Shown: positions 1 through 9,292, numbered from the stretch's first letter. The stretch: DNA of 64,000 nt from Peribacillus sp. FSL H8-0477 (GCF_038002765.1 NZ_JBBODE010000002.1:1054001-1118000); one strand, 5' to 3'. The notes: generated by a model from the sequence alone, not told the origin. Numbers and translations are program-made.

Positions 1-1418
1 GCGGTGAAAATGGGGCAGGGAAATCTACACTTATGAAGATTCTCAGCGGAATCTATCCAGAAGGTACTTATACTGGAGATATTATGATTGACGGAAAGAA
101 AATCAGCTTTCAAAAAATCAAGGATTCTGAACAAACAGGTATTTCGGTTATTTATCAAGAGCTTGCATTGGTGCCGGAGCTGTCAATTGCAGAAAATATT
201 TTTCTGGGAAATGAATTTTTAAGCAAAGGGCTAATCGATTGGGATCGAACGCTAATTGAAGCAGCAAAGTGGCTGGAACAGGTTGGGTTAGTTGTGAATC
301 CTAATGAAAAAGTGAAAAATTTAGGCGTAGGGCAGCAGCAGCTTGTAGAGATTGCAAAGGCACTGTCAAAAGAGAATAAAATGATTATTCTGGATGAACC
401 GACAGCTGCACTAACTGAAACAGAAGTTGAGACCCTAATTACACTGTTAGAAAACTTGCGAAATAAAGGCGTAACGTGTATTTATATTTCACATAAACTC
501 AATGAAGTGATGCGGCTTTGTGATTCTGTCACCATTTTACGTGATGGGAAAACGATTGTAACGAAGGAAATTCACGAACTTAATGAAGATAAGATTATCT
601 CTTATATGGTTGGTCGAGAGCTTACTCAGCTTTACCCAATGGATAAACGTGAAATAGGGAAACCAATGCTAGAGGTAAAGAATTATTCGGTAATTGATAC
701 AGAAGGGAAGCAAGTTATTCAGAATGTAAGCTTTACTGTTCATCAAGGAGAAATACTTGGGATATCAGGCTTAATGGGATCGGGAAGAACTGAACTGTTC
801 ACCAGCATATTTGGCGCGTTTGAAGGAACTGCGGAAGGTGAAGTTAAAATCGATGGACATAGAGTCACGATCGGCGATACAGCGGCAGCAGTTAAATATG
901 GACTTGCATACGTTCCAGAGGATCGTAAAAAGACGGGACTTGTACTAGGTGCAAGCATTAAAGAAAACACGATTATAGCTTCTATAGATACAATTTGTAA
1001 GAATGGTATTGTTGATGAATCAAAAGGAATATCGGCAGCTGAAAAGTATATGAAGATGCTTAGGACGAAGGCGAATTCTATCCATACGATTGTTGGTACT
1101 TTAAGCGGAGGAAATCAGCAGAAAGTAGTGCTTGGTAAATGGATGATGACAGCTCCTAAAGTTCTAATTCTAGATGAACCGACGCGAGGTATCGATATTG
1201 GTGCTAAATCTGAAATCTATAACATTATGAATCAATTAGCAAAAGAAGGGTTAGCGATTATCATGATCTCTTCCGAACTTCCAGAGGTATTGGGTATGTC
1301 AGACAGAATTCTGGTCATGTCTGAAGGGACTGCTCCTAAAATATTAACGAAGGACGAAGCAGATCAACCTACGATTATGAAATGGGCAACTAGGGGGAAA
1401 GAACATGTCAATGCCTGA
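1..1418 (+). CDS. xylG: Xylose-type sugar ABC transporter, ATP-binding protein (5' partial)
   Basis: This is the cytoplasmic ATPase subunit of a CUT2-family sugar importer (XylG/RbsA/MglA type), which has two fused nucleotide-binding domains. The reading frame is already open at the window edge: the first Walker A motif GENGAGKST is read from base 3, before the first ATG at 33, so the gene begins upstream and about 40 residues are missing. The first domain has a GVGQQQLVEIAKALS signature and an IILDEPTAALT Walker B. The second has the LMGSGRTEL Walker A variant typical of this subfamily, an LSGGNQQKVVLGKW signature and LILDEPTRGIDIGAKSE. It overlaps the permease gene by 14 bases and is followed by xylose isomerase and xylulokinase, so xylose is the likely substrate. 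The binding protein should lie upstream, outside the window. The family is certain; the substrate is inferred from context. Confidence 0.93.
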   Translation, partial: GENGAGKSTLMKILSGIYPEGTYTGDIMIDGKKISFQKIKDSEQTGISVIYQELALVPELSIAENIFLGNEFLSKGLIDWDRTLIEAAKWLEQVGLVVNPNEKVKNLGVGQQQLVEIAKALSKENKMIILDEPTAALTETEVETLITLLENLRNKGVTCIYISHKLNEVMRLCDSVTILRDGKTIVTKEIHELNEDKIISYMVGRELTQLYPMDKREIGKPMLEVKNYSVIDTEGKQVIQNVSFTVHQGEILGISGLMGSGRTELFTSIFGAFEGTAEGEVKIDGHRVTIGDTAAAVKYGLAYVPEDRKKTGLVLGASIKENTIIASIDTICKNGIVDESKGISAAEKYMKMLRTKANSIHTIVGTLSGGNQQKVVLGKWMMTAPKVLILDEPTRGIDIGAKSEIYNIMNQLAKEGLAIIMISSELPEVLGMSDRILVMSEGTAPKILTKDEADQPTIMKWATRGKEHVNA

Positions 1419-2586
1419 AGCTGGCAACTCAAAATTAGTAAACAAGCCTAGCATGAAAGACAAACTACAATTTACGTTTAACCTGCGTCAATATGCGTTA
1501 CTAATTGCTGCTGTATTAATTACGATTATCTTCACGATAGGGACAGATGGAGCGTTTCTATCATCACGAAACATCTCAAACTTATTTACACAAATGTCCG
1601 TCACAGCTATTCTCGCCATCGGAATGACACTGGTGATTGTTTCAGGCCATATTGATTTATCAGTGGGTTCTCTTGTGGGGCTGACAGGTGGTATAGCAGC
1701 TATTCTTCACGTCTGGTTTGGCTGGGGAACAGTCCCAACAATTGGAGCAGCATTGGTCATTGGGGTCATTGGAGGTGCTATCCAAGGCTGGTGGGTTGCA
1801 TATAAAAAGCTGCCGGCTTTCATTGTTACACTTGGTGGAATGATGGTTTTTCGAGGGATTCTGATTGGTGTCAGTAAAGGGGAGACAGTCGCTCCGCTTA
1901 ACAACAGCTTTAAGGTAATTGGTCAAGGTCACATCCCCTATTTAACAGGGTTTATCATTAGCGCAGTTATTGTTATTATCGCGATTTATATGACTTTCAG
2001 TAATCGAAAGAGAAAAGAAAAGATGGGGCTTACACTACCGAGTGAGACCATTGATTATGGAAAAACAACCGGTTTCGCCGTGGTTTTCATGCTGTTTGTC
2101 TATGTCATGAACCGCTACTTGGGTATACCCGTACCATTTATGATGGTACTAGTGACAGCAGCGATCTTCATGTTTATTGCTGGAAAAACAAAGTTTGGCC
2201 GTTACGTATATGTAATTGGCGGAAATGAGGAAGCAGCCCGCTATTCAGGGATTAATATAAAGCACAACGTATTGTACGTATTCACACTAATGGGGCTGCT
2301 TTCAGGAGTTGCTGGGGTTTTACTGACCAGCCGTTTAAATGCTGCTACAACAGGTGCAGGGAATATGTTTGAAATGGACGCGATTGCGTCAGTTGTAATT
2401 GGCGGAACAAGCTTAATGGGAGGGATTGGTACAATCCCAGGTTCGATCATTGGTGCCTTAATTATGTCGAGCATCGATAATGGAATGAGCATGATGAATA
2501 TTGAACCATTTTGGCAGTATATCGTGAAAGGGTCCATTCTAGTCCTAGCTGTATGGATGGATGTAGCTACAAAAAAGAAAAAATAA
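1405..2586 (+). CDS. xylH: Xylose-type sugar ABC transporter permease
   Basis: Integral membrane permease of 393 residues, matching XylH-type CUT2 permeases, which carry more membrane segments than RbsC. Hydrophobic segments occur across the whole length. The family motif ILAIGMTLVIVSGHIDLSVGS is present near residues 72-92 and the C-terminal half has IASVVIGGTSLMGGIGTIPG. The start ATG is inside the end of xylG and is preceded by AGGGGGAAAG, consistent with translational coupling. A charged cytoplasmic loop (SNRKRKEKMG) separates the two hydrophobic halves, as in XylH. It should form the channel through which the XylG ATPase drives sugar import. The protein ends in a lysine-rich tail. Substrate assignment rests on the following xylA and xylB. 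Confidence 0.93.
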   Translation: MSMPEAGNSKLVNKPSMKDKLQFTFNLRQYALLIAAVLITIIFTIGTDGAFLSSRNISNLFTQMSVTAILAIGMTLVIVSGHIDLSVGSLVGLTGGIAAILHVWFGWGTVPTIGAALVIGVIGGAIQGWWVAYKKLPAFIVTLGGMMVFRGILIGVSKGETVAPLNNSFKVIGQGHIPYLTGFIISAVIVIIAIYMTFSNRKRKEKMGLTLPSETIDYGKTTGFAVVFMLFVYVMNRYLGIPVPFMMVLVTAAIFMFIAGKTKFGRYVYVIGGNEEAARYSGINIKHNVLYVFTLMGLLSGVAGVLLTSRLNAATTGAGNMFEMDAIASVVIGGTSLMGGIGTIPGSIIGALIMSSIDNGMSMMNIEPFWQYIVKGSILVLAVWMDVATKKKK

Positions 2587-2603
2587 TTTGAGGAGGAACT
2601 AAC

Positions 2604-3920
2604 ATGACAAAATATTTTAATGACATTCAACAAGTTAAATTCGAGGGAGGAGCTTCAAAAAATCCATTCGCATTTAAATATTATAACCCCGAGGAAGTCA
2701 TCGGTGAGAAAACAATGAAAGAACATTTGCGTTTTTCTATGGCATATTGGCATACATTCAATGCAGATGGATCTGATCCATTTGGTGCTGGTACGATGCT
2801 GCGTCCATGGGATAAATTTCAAGGAATGGACCAATCAAAAGCTCGTGCGGAAGCTGCGTTTGAACTATTCGGTAAGCTGGATATGCCATACTATGCCTTT
2901 CATGATGTGGATATTGCGCCAGAAGGTGATACCTTACGTGAGAGTTTCCAGAATACAGATCAAATGGTCGCTGTACTTAAGGATTATATGAAAGCAAGTG
3001 GTGTGAAATTATTATGGAATACGGCCAATATGTTTACCAATCCTCGTTATGTACATGGTGCTGCAACATCAAGTAATGCTGATGTATTCGCTTATAGTGC
3101 GGCAAAAGTTAAAAAAGGACTTGAAGTTGCGAAGGAATTGGGTTCAGAAAACTACGTATTCTGGGGCGGTCGTGAAGGGTATGATTCGTTATTGAATACC
3201 GATATGGGTCTTGAACTAGATAACTTAGCACGTTTTATGCACCTAGCTGTAGATTATGCGAAAGAAATTGGCTATACCGGTCAATTCTTAATTGAACCGA
3301 AACCAAAGGAACCTACCAAGCATCAATATGATTTTGATGTGGCAACTGCCCTTCAGTTTTTAAAAAAGTATGACTTAAGTGATCATTTCAAAATGAATAT
3401 TGAAGCTAACCATGCTACCCTTGCTGGGCACACGTTCGAACACGAAATCAGAGTAGCTCGATTAAATGGTGCGTTAGGTTCACTTGATGCGAACCAAGGT
3501 GACCCACTTCTTGGTTGGGATACAGATGAATTCCCAACTGATATTTATACCTCAACACTGGCCATGTATGAAGTACTTGAAAATGGCGGAATCGGTTCTG
3601 GCGGATTGAACTTTGATGCGAAGACACGCAGATCTTCAATTGATCCTGAGGATTTGGTGTACGCTCATATCGCAGGCATGGATAGTTTTGCAAGAGGATT
3701 AAAAGCAGCTCATAACCTGCGTACGGATCGTGTTTTCGAAGATGCGATTGCCAAACGTTACAGCAGCTATACGGAAGGTATAGGTTTAGATATTGTTGAA
3801 GGAAGAGCGGACTTCAAAATGCTTGAAAAGTATGCGCTTGAACATGATCAAATCAAGAATCAATCAGGTCGTATAGAATTGCTTCGTTCGAAGATTAACC
3901 AGTACATTTTTGAAGCATAA
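2604..3920 (+). CDS. xylA: Xylose isomerase
   Basis: Converts D-xylose to D-xylulose in the cytoplasm using two divalent metal ions. The 438-residue length is normal for the class II (long) isomerases of Bacillus. Visible motifs include [10 protein letters not shown] with the catalytic histidine and aspartate, [18 protein letters not shown], the metal ligand segment [19 protein letters not shown], the [18 protein letters not shown] block, [10 protein letters not shown], and the C-terminal [22 protein letters not shown] ribosome binding site precedes the ATG by about 9 bases and the gap to xylH is 17 bases, so it is in the same operon as the transporter. A terminator-like hairpin follows the stop codon. 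Confidence 0.97.
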   Translation: MTKYFNDIQQVKFEGGASKNPFAFKYYNPEEVIGEKTMKEHLRFSMAYWHTFNADGSDPFGAGTMLRPWDKFQGMDQSKARAEAAFELFGKLDMPYYAFHDVDIAPEGDTLRESFQNTDQMVAVLKDYMKASGVKLLWNTANMFTNPRYVHGAATSSNADVFAYSAAKVKKGLEVAKELGSENYVFWGGREGYDSLLNTDMGLELDNLARFMHLAVDYAKEIGYTGQFLIEPKPKEPTKHQYDFDVATALQFLKKYDLSDHFKMNIEANHATLAGHTFEHEIRVARLNGALGSLDANQGDPLLGWDTDEFPTDIYTSTLAMYEVLENGGIGSGGLNFDAKTRRSSIDPEDLVYAHIAGMDSFARGLKAAHNLRTDRVFEDAIAKRYSSYTEGIGLDIVEGRADFKMLEKYALEHDQIKNQSGRIELLRSKINQYIFEA

Positions 3921-3947
3921 AAGTATCAGCTTATATAATATAGAAGG

Positions 3948-3984
3948 AAAGGGTAGAATTGTTCATTATTCTGCCCTTTTTTTA
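3948..3984 (+). terminator. Hairpin plus T-run between xylA and xylB
   Basis: Arms 3948-3959 and 3968-3979 pair over 12 bases with one G-U pair and are followed by a run of T. This has the form of a Rho-independent terminator and sits inside the operon, 18 bases before xylB, so it may reduce downstream expression. Function is inferred from structure only. Confidence 0.6.
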
Positions 3985-4001
3985 ACAAAGGAGAAGAGTA
4001 G

Positions 4002-5501
4002 ATGAAATATGTAATTGGTATTGACTTGGGAACAAGTTCAGTTAAATCGATATTGGTGAATCAACTGGGTGAAGTATGTGATGAAACTGCACAAGAGTAT
4101 CCACTTATTCATGAGAAATCCGGTTACAGTGAACAAAATCCAGAAGAATGGGTTAATCAAACTGTTAAGTCATTGAAGGAATTAACGATTCGTTCTGGTG
4201 TTTCTGCTTCTGATATTGAAGGGATTAGTTTTTCTGGACAGATGCATGGACTAGTCTTACTCGACGATCATATGCAGGTGCTTAGGAATGCAATTCTTTG
4301 GAACGATACACGCACGACTCCTCAATGTCAGCAGATTATTCATGAATTTGGAGATACGGTACTTGCCGTTACGAAGAATGCGGTTCTTGAAGGATTCACC
4401 CTGCCGAAGTTATTGTGGGTTCAGCAGCATGAGCCAGAATTATTTGCAAAAGCAGCGGTGTTTATGCTTCCAAAAGATTATCTGCGTTTCCGACTAACGG
4501 GTGCCATACACATGGACTATTCGGATGCTGCCGGCACCTTACTATTGGATGTAATTAATAAAAACTGGAGCGAAGAAATAGCCTCCAAATTTTCAATCCC
4601 GCTTTCTATTTGTCCGCCTCTTGTTGAATCGAGTGCGTGTGTTGGAAACTTGATACCTGAGATTGCTGAACAAACAGGACTTTCTACAGATACGAAAATA
4701 ATGGCTGGCGGTGCGGATAACGCTTGCGGTGCAATCGGTGCAGGAATCGTTTCAAAAGGAAAAACACTGTGTAGTATTGGTACTTCCGGAGTCATTTTAT
4801 CTTATGAAGAAGAAAAAAGTCGTGATTTTGCCGGTAAGGTTCATTTCTTCAACCACGGAAAGGAAGATGCCTATTATACGATGGGGGTGACACTTTCTGC
4901 CGGACAGAGTTTAAAATGGTTTAGAGAAACCTTTGCAGATGGAGAGACATTTGAGGAATTAACAGCAGGACTAGAAGAATTGCCGATTGGGTCAGGCGGT
5001 CTATTATTTACTCCTTATTTATATGGAGAGCGGACACCTCATGCGGATTCTTCAATACGTGCTAGTTTTATCGGGATGGATGAGACACATACAAAGAAAC
5101 ATTTTGCTAAGGCTGTTATGGAGGGAATCACCTTTTCACTTCAGGAATCGCTGGAAATTTTCCGAAGCCAAGGAAAAGAGATTGAGTCAATTGTTTCTAT
5201 AGGCGGCGGTGCAAAGAATCCGGTTTGGCTGCAAATGCAGGCTGATATTTTTAACGCACAAGTGTTGACGCTTACAAGTGAACAAGGGCCTGCAATGGGA
5301 GCAGCGATCTTAGCAGCTGTTGGTTCAGGTTGGTTCCGTACGATTGAAGATTGTTCAAAAACATTTATTGGAACAGCATCTATATACGAGCCGAATCCTG
5401 AGGCGGTTATCCGTTATCAAGAGTTGTTCGCTGTCTATCAAAATGTGTATGGTAAAACAAAGGAGATATGTGCAGCCCTGCAAAATTTCAAAGGACAATA
5501 A
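4002..5501 (+). CDS. xylB: Xylulokinase
   Basis: FGGY-family carbohydrate kinase of 499 residues that phosphorylates D-xylulose to xylulose 5-phosphate, feeding the pentose phosphate pathway. The N-terminus MKYVIGIDLGTSSVKSILV carries the phosphate-1 nucleotide-binding loop. Further family blocks are SFSGQMHGLVLLD, AILWNDTRT, the metal/substrate aspartate in the AGGADNACGAIGAG region and the C-terminal SIGGGAKNPVWLQMQADIFN. Length and motifs match Bacillus XylB closely. AAAGGAGAAGAG precedes the ATG. It lies 81 bases after xylA across a hairpin and 21 bases before the epimerase gene. I see no truncation. Confidence 0.96.
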   Translation: MKYVIGIDLGTSSVKSILVNQLGEVCDETAQEYPLIHEKSGYSEQNPEEWVNQTVKSLKELTIRSGVSASDIEGISFSGQMHGLVLLDDHMQVLRNAILWNDTRTTPQCQQIIHEFGDTVLAVTKNAVLEGFTLPKLLWVQQHEPELFAKAAVFMLPKDYLRFRLTGAIHMDYSDAAGTLLLDVINKNWSEEIASKFSIPLSICPPLVESSACVGNLIPEIAEQTGLSTDTKIMAGGADNACGAIGAGIVSKGKTLCSIGTSGVILSYEEEKSRDFAGKVHFFNHGKEDAYYTMGVTLSAGQSLKWFRETFADGETFEELTAGLEELPIGSGGLLFTPYLYGERTPHADSSIRASFIGMDETHTKKHFAKAVMEGITFSLQESLEIFRSQGKEIESIVSIGGGAKNPVWLQMQADIFNAQVLTLTSEQGPAMGAAILAAVGSGWFRTIEDCSKTFIGTASIYEPNPEAVIRYQELFAVYQNVYGKTKEICAALQNFKGQ

Positions 5502-5522
5502 ACATAGAATGGAGGTTTCAAA

Positions 5523-6515
5523 ATGTCTAGTTATATTAAAGAAAGTCAGTATCTTGGTGAAAAAGCAATCGTATTTGGAAATAGTCAGCTGGAAGCAGTC
5601 CTTTTACCTGGATTAGGCAGTAATCTAATATCGTTAAAATTGAAGTCAAAGGACGCTGACTTATTACGGGTACCTGAAAGTAAGGCTCAGTATGAAAAAA
5701 ACCCAGTACTCTATGGTATGCCAATCCTTTTTCCGCCAAACAGGATAGACAGTGGGATTTTTACATATGACGGCCAAACCTACCAACTTACTAAAAATGA
5801 AGAAAAATATAATAATCATCTGCATGGTTTTTTATATGATAAACCGTGGAAAGTATTGAAACAAGATCGAAATGCTGAAAGTGTTCGTATAGTAACAGAA
5901 ATCAATAGTGATGACTTTACTAGTATTACGAAACAATTTCCCCATTCATTTTCTGTAAAGATGACGTATACATTAGATGGGGGTGTCCTCTCAACAAACG
6001 CAACGATTAGTAACCATGGGACGAGGAAGTTTCCATGGGGACTAGGTTATCATACTACGTTTAATTTGCCCATCTCAGCAGACGGGGCTCTTGAGAATTG
6101 TACAGTTTCGCTGCCAGTAGATGAACATTGGACGCTTAATGAGCGTATGCTTCCTATAGGGGAAATCCGCAAACTGACAGATGCAGAAGAGTTTCAACAA
6201 GGAATCTTGCTTTCTGATAAACTCTTCGATGATGTTTATGGTTATGCAAAGGAATCAGAGCTTGTTAATGAAGCAGTCATTACCGATCATAATGAAGGCA
6301 TCAGGATCCATTATAAATGTGATAAACGTTTTGGACACTGGGTCCTTTTCAATGGAAATGGAAAAGACTTAAGCGGTTTTGTCTGCCCAGAGCCATATAC
6401 ATGGGTTACGGATGCACCAAATGTAGATTTGCCTGATTCAGTTACGGGATTCCGTGAATTGAAACCAGGAGAAGAAGTGAACTTGATCAGTCAGCTGATT
6501 GTCGATACATTTTAG
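5523..6515 (+). CDS. Aldose 1-epimerase family protein
   Basis: A 330-residue protein of the galactose mutarotase-like fold, which interconverts alpha and beta anomers of free aldoses. Recognisable features are PVLYGMPILFPPNRIDSG near residues 59-76, the NNHLHGFLYDKPWKV segment with the family's active-site histidine, LGYHTTFNLP with a second histidine, and the C-terminal CPEPYTWVTDAPN, which contains the acidic residue expected to act as base. An ATGGAGG ribosome binding site lies 9 bases before the ATG. As the last gene of the xylose operon it probably supplies the alpha-xylopyranose anomer used by the isomerase. It could instead act on another sugar, since the sequence does not fix specificity. 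The IS3-family element starts only 27 bases after its stop codon. Confidence 0.87.
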   Translation: MSSYIKESQYLGEKAIVFGNSQLEAVLLPGLGSNLISLKLKSKDADLLRVPESKAQYEKNPVLYGMPILFPPNRIDSGIFTYDGQTYQLTKNEEKYNNHLHGFLYDKPWKVLKQDRNAESVRIVTEINSDDFTSITKQFPHSFSVKMTYTLDGGVLSTNATISNHGTRKFPWGLGYHTTFNLPISADGALENCTVSLPVDEHWTLNERMLPIGEIRKLTDAEEFQQGILLSDKLFDDVYGYAKESELVNEAVITDHNEGIRIHYKCDKRFGHWVLFNGNGKDLSGFVCPEPYTWVTDAPNVDLPDSVTGFRELKPGEEVNLISQLIVDTF

Positions 6516-6591
6516 GGGTTGAGATTTTTAAAAGAAAAAAACTGTTACCTTCGCTAAAGTGTACCCTTTGTAAAGGGCATTTTGAAAAAGC

Positions 6592-7500
6592 CTAGGCAAC
6601 TTGTTGAAGCTGCTGTCTGTATTTTACAGGCGGCAGCTTTTTTAAATTCCACTGGCCTCGATAATGATTGTAGTACGTCATATAACTTTTAATTTCTCGT
6701 TTCACTGCTTCTAATGTCTCACATTCCTTTAGATTGGCTTCATCTTTAAAATGCCCAAAGAAGGATTCTTGGGGCGCATTATCCCAACAGTTGCCACGGC
6801 GTGACATCGACTGGCCTAGGCCCATTTTCTTTACTAAGGTTTGATAAATAGGGCTCGTATAATGGAAACCCTGATCCGAATGGATAAACGCATCTTTCGC
6901 TAAATGCTTATGCTTTTTCAATTTCTTTACTGTATGGAGGGCGATATCCAGCGATAAGGAATCGGACACCTCATACGCTAAAATTTCGTTCGTTTCTGCG
7001 TCTTTAATCGTTGATAAATAAGCACGTTTTCCGCCTCTATACGTCAAATACGTGATATCTGTTAATAACACTTTTCCTGCCACACCTTGCTTGAAGTTAC
7101 GGTTTAGTTCATTTTGGCATGTCCGATGTTCTTTCGTTGCTTTTGCCATGCGTCGATAGGGATTGGCCTTACGAATTGGACAGATAATATCGAATTTCTT
7201 CATAATACGGCGAATTCGTTTTAAGTTATATGTGACACTATATTGATTTTGAAGCGTCATTTTGATTTGGCGTGCTCCCTTTTTGCGTCCTCGGAAATAA
7301 TACGCCTTTAAAATGATTTCTTTCACCACTTCATCTGCCACATCTTGATCTGCACGGTTTTGTGCAGAGCGTTCATCAAAATAATTGTAATAACCTGAGC
7401 GAGAAACCCCCATCAGTTCACAGAAGTAGCTCACCATGCGCTTCAATCCGTATTTATTGATGGCGCCATAAATCAGTTCAAATTTTATTTTCGCTTCCAT
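6592..7500 (-). CDS. IS3-family transposase OrfB (DDE integrase domain)
   Basis: A 302-residue retroviral-type integrase, the catalytic half of an IS150-group transposase. An N-terminal HTH_21-like region (SVTYNLKRIRRIMKKF) precedes the DDE domain. LLTDITYLTYRGGKRAYLS carries the first aspartate, FIHSDQGFHYTS the second, and SRRGNCWDNAPQESFFGHFKDE the glutamate. It overlaps orfA by 16 bases in a different frame, so an OrfAB fusion could arise by -1 frameshifting. I do not see a perfect A6G slippery site in the overlap, only A-rich GGAAGAAGAAAT. The stop is 49 bases inside the left end of the element. The family is certain and the gene looks intact. Confidence 0.95.
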   Translation of the reverse strand: MEAKIKFELIYGAINKYGLKRMVSYFCELMGVSRSGYYNYFDERSAQNRADQDVADEVVKEIILKAYYFRGRKKGARQIKMTLQNQYSVTYNLKRIRRIMKKFDIICPIRKANPYRRMAKATKEHRTCQNELNRNFKQGVAGKVLLTDITYLTYRGGKRAYLSTIKDAETNEILAYEVSDSLSLDIALHTVKKLKKHKHLAKDAFIHSDQGFHYTSPIYQTLVKKMGLGQSMSRRGNCWDNAPQESFFGHFKDEANLKECETLEAVKREIKSYMTYYNHYRGQWNLKKLPPVKYRQQLQQVA

Positions 7501-7922
7501 TGTGATTTCTTCTTCCTCATCTGCCTTTCGAGTAGATCCAGCTTTTTTAGTAGTTCGTTCTCTGCCTCAAGTAATCGCATTTTCGCTTCTAATCGTGCGT
7601 ATTTTTCTTCCAGGCTTAGTTCCCGTTCAAGTGGGTGTCCTGAATTCGTTTTACGTGTATCCTGTAAACCGTCTATACCAGCTTTTCGATACGCTGCTCG
7701 CCAACGTTTTGCGGAAGAACTCACACGCTCCAAACCGATTAATTCGACATCTAATCCCGCTTCTTCAAAAATGATTCTTGGTAGCTTTCCTTTCTCATTT
7801 TCTGCAATAAAATGGCGCTTAAATTCATCTGTATAGGTAATGGCCTTTTCACTAACTGCCTGTACGTAGGGATTACATTTTAATTGCGCTTGTTGTTTTT
7901 CAGTTAAGTAGATTTTTGTCAT
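7485..7922 (-). CDS. IS3-family transposase OrfA (helix-turn-helix)
   Basis: The DNA-binding half of the transposase. I choose the ATG at 7922 (MTKIYLTEKQ), which has GGGAG about 9 bases upstream, instead of the in-frame ATG at 7952, which lacks a ribosome binding site; this gives 145 residues. It has a helix-turn-helix segment near YTDEFKRHFIAENEKGKLPR and GLERVSSSAKRWRAAYRKAG. A leucine-rich coiled coil follows (LEEKYARLEAKMRLLEAENELL), the usual dimerisation region before the frameshift in this family. The last codons overlap orfB. A strong hairpin lies just upstream between this gene and the right end of the element. Confidence 0.92.
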   Translation of the reverse strand: MTKIYLTEKQQAQLKCNPYVQAVSEKAITYTDEFKRHFIAENEKGKLPRIIFEEAGLDVELIGLERVSSSAKRWRAAYRKAGIDGLQDTRKTNSGHPLERELSLEEKYARLEAKMRLLEAENELLKKLDLLERQMRKKKSQWKRK

Positions 7923-7964
7923 TCGGTTCCGCTCCCGTATCTTTTTTCTCATTATAAATAAAAA

Positions 7965-8010
7965 TACCCTACAAGATAGACTTTTTTCAAAGTGTCTATC
8001 TTGTAGGGTA
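7965..8010. repeat. 17-bp perfect hairpin upstream of the transposase genes
   Basis: Arms 7965-7981 and 7994-8010 are perfect 17-base complements with a 12-base loop. They lie inside the IS between its right terminus and orfA. Such a stem in transcripts entering from outside could block transposase expression, as known for several insertion sequences. That role is inference; the palindrome itself is directly visible. Confidence 0.8.
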
Positions 8011-8160
8011 CATTTTACGCAGGTAAACAGTTTTTTTCTTTTCTTTAGTTGATAATATAGAGAGTTTGCGTGAGCACATTTATCGACTTTTACACCAAGA
8101 AGTATGAAAATAGAGACTCCTAAGAATTAGCAGGGGACAATATAAGGAGTGAGCAACTAA

Positions 8161-9285
8161 ATGAAAGCTAACCATCAAAAGATATTTGAACCATTCACCT
8201 TTACATCGGGTGTAGAAGTAAAGAACCGTATTATGTTAGCGCCAATGACCAATTATTCGTCAAAGGATAATGATGAAGTATCGGAATCAGAACTTGCTTA
8301 TTATAGTGAACGTTCTGGCGGGGTTGGTGCAGTGATTACTGCGGTAGCTTATATCGAAGCTGGGGGCAAAGGCTTTCCAGGTCAATTCAGTGCTGCAGAT
8401 GACAGTTTTATTCCGAGCCTGAAAAAATTGGCTGATACGATTCAATCAAAAGGCTCGAAGGCAATTCTGCAAATTTTCCATGCTGGAAGAATGAGTCCGC
8501 CTGACTTGCTGCCTGATCAACAATCTGTTTCTGCAAGTGCGGTTGCAGTAGAACAGAAGAGTGCTCAAGTACCGCGTGAAATGACTGAATCAGAAATTCA
8601 GGCAACCATTAAAAACTTTGGTGAAGCAACTAGAAGAGCAATCGAAGCTGGGTATGACGGCGTTGAAATTCATGGAGCAAATACCTATTTACTTCAGCAG
8701 TTTTTCTCTCCACATTCGAATCGAAGAACTGATCAATGGGGTGGATCTTTAGAAAAAAGAATGGCCTTCCCGCTTGCTGTCATTGCTGAAGTGAAAAATA
8801 CCGTTGCAAAGTTTGCGAAACATCCATTTATAGTCGGGTACCGTCTATCTCCGGAAGAAGGCAGTAATCCAGGAATTACACTTGAAGATACACTAAGTTT
8901 CGTTGATACGCTAGCCAATCAAGAACTAGATTATCTTCATATTTCCGTGATGCATTTCTGGAATGGTTCGTTCCGTGATAAAGATAAATCGGAATCGCGT
9001 ATTGTGAAAATACATGAAAAAGTTGGCAGCAGGGTGCCTGTTATTGGTGTTGGTTCATTGCATACACCTGACGAGGTGGTCGATGCACTAAACACGGGCG
9101 TTCCATTTATCGCATTAGGCCGAGAACTACTAATGGAACCAAGATGGGTTCAAAAAGTTGAAGCTGGAGAAGAAGCTGATATTCGGACAACATTGTCCAA
9201 ACAAGCTCAGCAAGAACTAGTGATACCTGATCCATTATGGGATCGATTAATTAACGTACCAGGCTGGATGCCTGTCGTAGAATAA
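8161..9285 (+). CDS. NADH-dependent flavin oxidoreductase (Old Yellow Enzyme family)
   Basis: A 374-residue FMN-binding TIM-barrel protein of the OYE family, which reduces activated C=C bonds at the expense of NAD(P)H. The N-terminus FTFTSGVEVKNRIMLAPMTNYSS is characteristic. Further signatures are ILQIFHAGRMS, the substrate-binding pair in DGVEIHGANTYLLQQFFSPHSNRR with the following DQWGGSLEKRMAFP, and the phosphate-binding C-terminal blocks VIGVGSLHTPDEV and FIALGRELLMEP. A TAAGGAGTGAG ribosome binding site lies 9 bases before the ATG. The gene stands alone between the IS and the convergent ubiB-like gene and is followed by a hairpin terminator. The physiological substrate cannot be told from sequence; YqjM/YqiG-like reductases are the nearest recognisable types. 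Confidence 0.9.
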   Translation: MKANHQKIFEPFTFTSGVEVKNRIMLAPMTNYSSKDNDEVSESELAYYSERSGGVGAVITAVAYIEAGGKGFPGQFSAADDSFIPSLKKLADTIQSKGSKAILQIFHAGRMSPPDLLPDQQSVSASAVAVEQKSAQVPREMTESEIQATIKNFGEATRRAIEAGYDGVEIHGANTYLLQQFFSPHSNRRTDQWGGSLEKRMAFPLAVIAEVKNTVAKFAKHPFIVGYRLSPEEGSNPGITLEDTLSFVDTLANQELDYLHISVMHFWNGSFRDKDKSESRIVKIHEKVGSRVPVIGVGSLHTPDEVVDALNTGVPFIALGRELLMEPRWVQKVEAGEEADIRTTLSKQAQQELVIPDPLWDRLINVPGWMPVVE

Positions 9286-9292
9286 AATAGAT

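Larger units (their letters stand above)
6543..8029 (-). mobile_element. IS3-family (IS150-like) insertion sequence, about 1.49 kb
   Basis: Two overlapping transposase genes are bounded by imperfect terminal inverted repeats starting TG and ending CA. Left end TGTTACCTTCGCTAAAGTG and right end (reverse complement) TGTTTACCTGCGTAAAATG agree at 18 of the first 25 bases. Both open reading frames are intact, so the copy may be active. No short direct target repeat is evident. Instead the flanks are inverted copies of each other: 6530-6546 matches the complement of 8026-8042 over 17 bases. The boundaries could therefore lie up to 13 bases further out. It separates the xylose operon from the oxidoreductase gene. 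Confidence 0.87.

Noticed and set aside
4517..4795. Minus-strand open frames inside xylB and other metabolic genes
   Set aside because: They are antisense shadows of well-supported genes with no start signals or domain similarity.
7922..7952. Longer start of the transposase OrfA
   Set aside because: The upstream ATG at 7952 has no ribosome binding site and lies close to the hairpin; the ATG at 7922 has GGGAG at good spacing.
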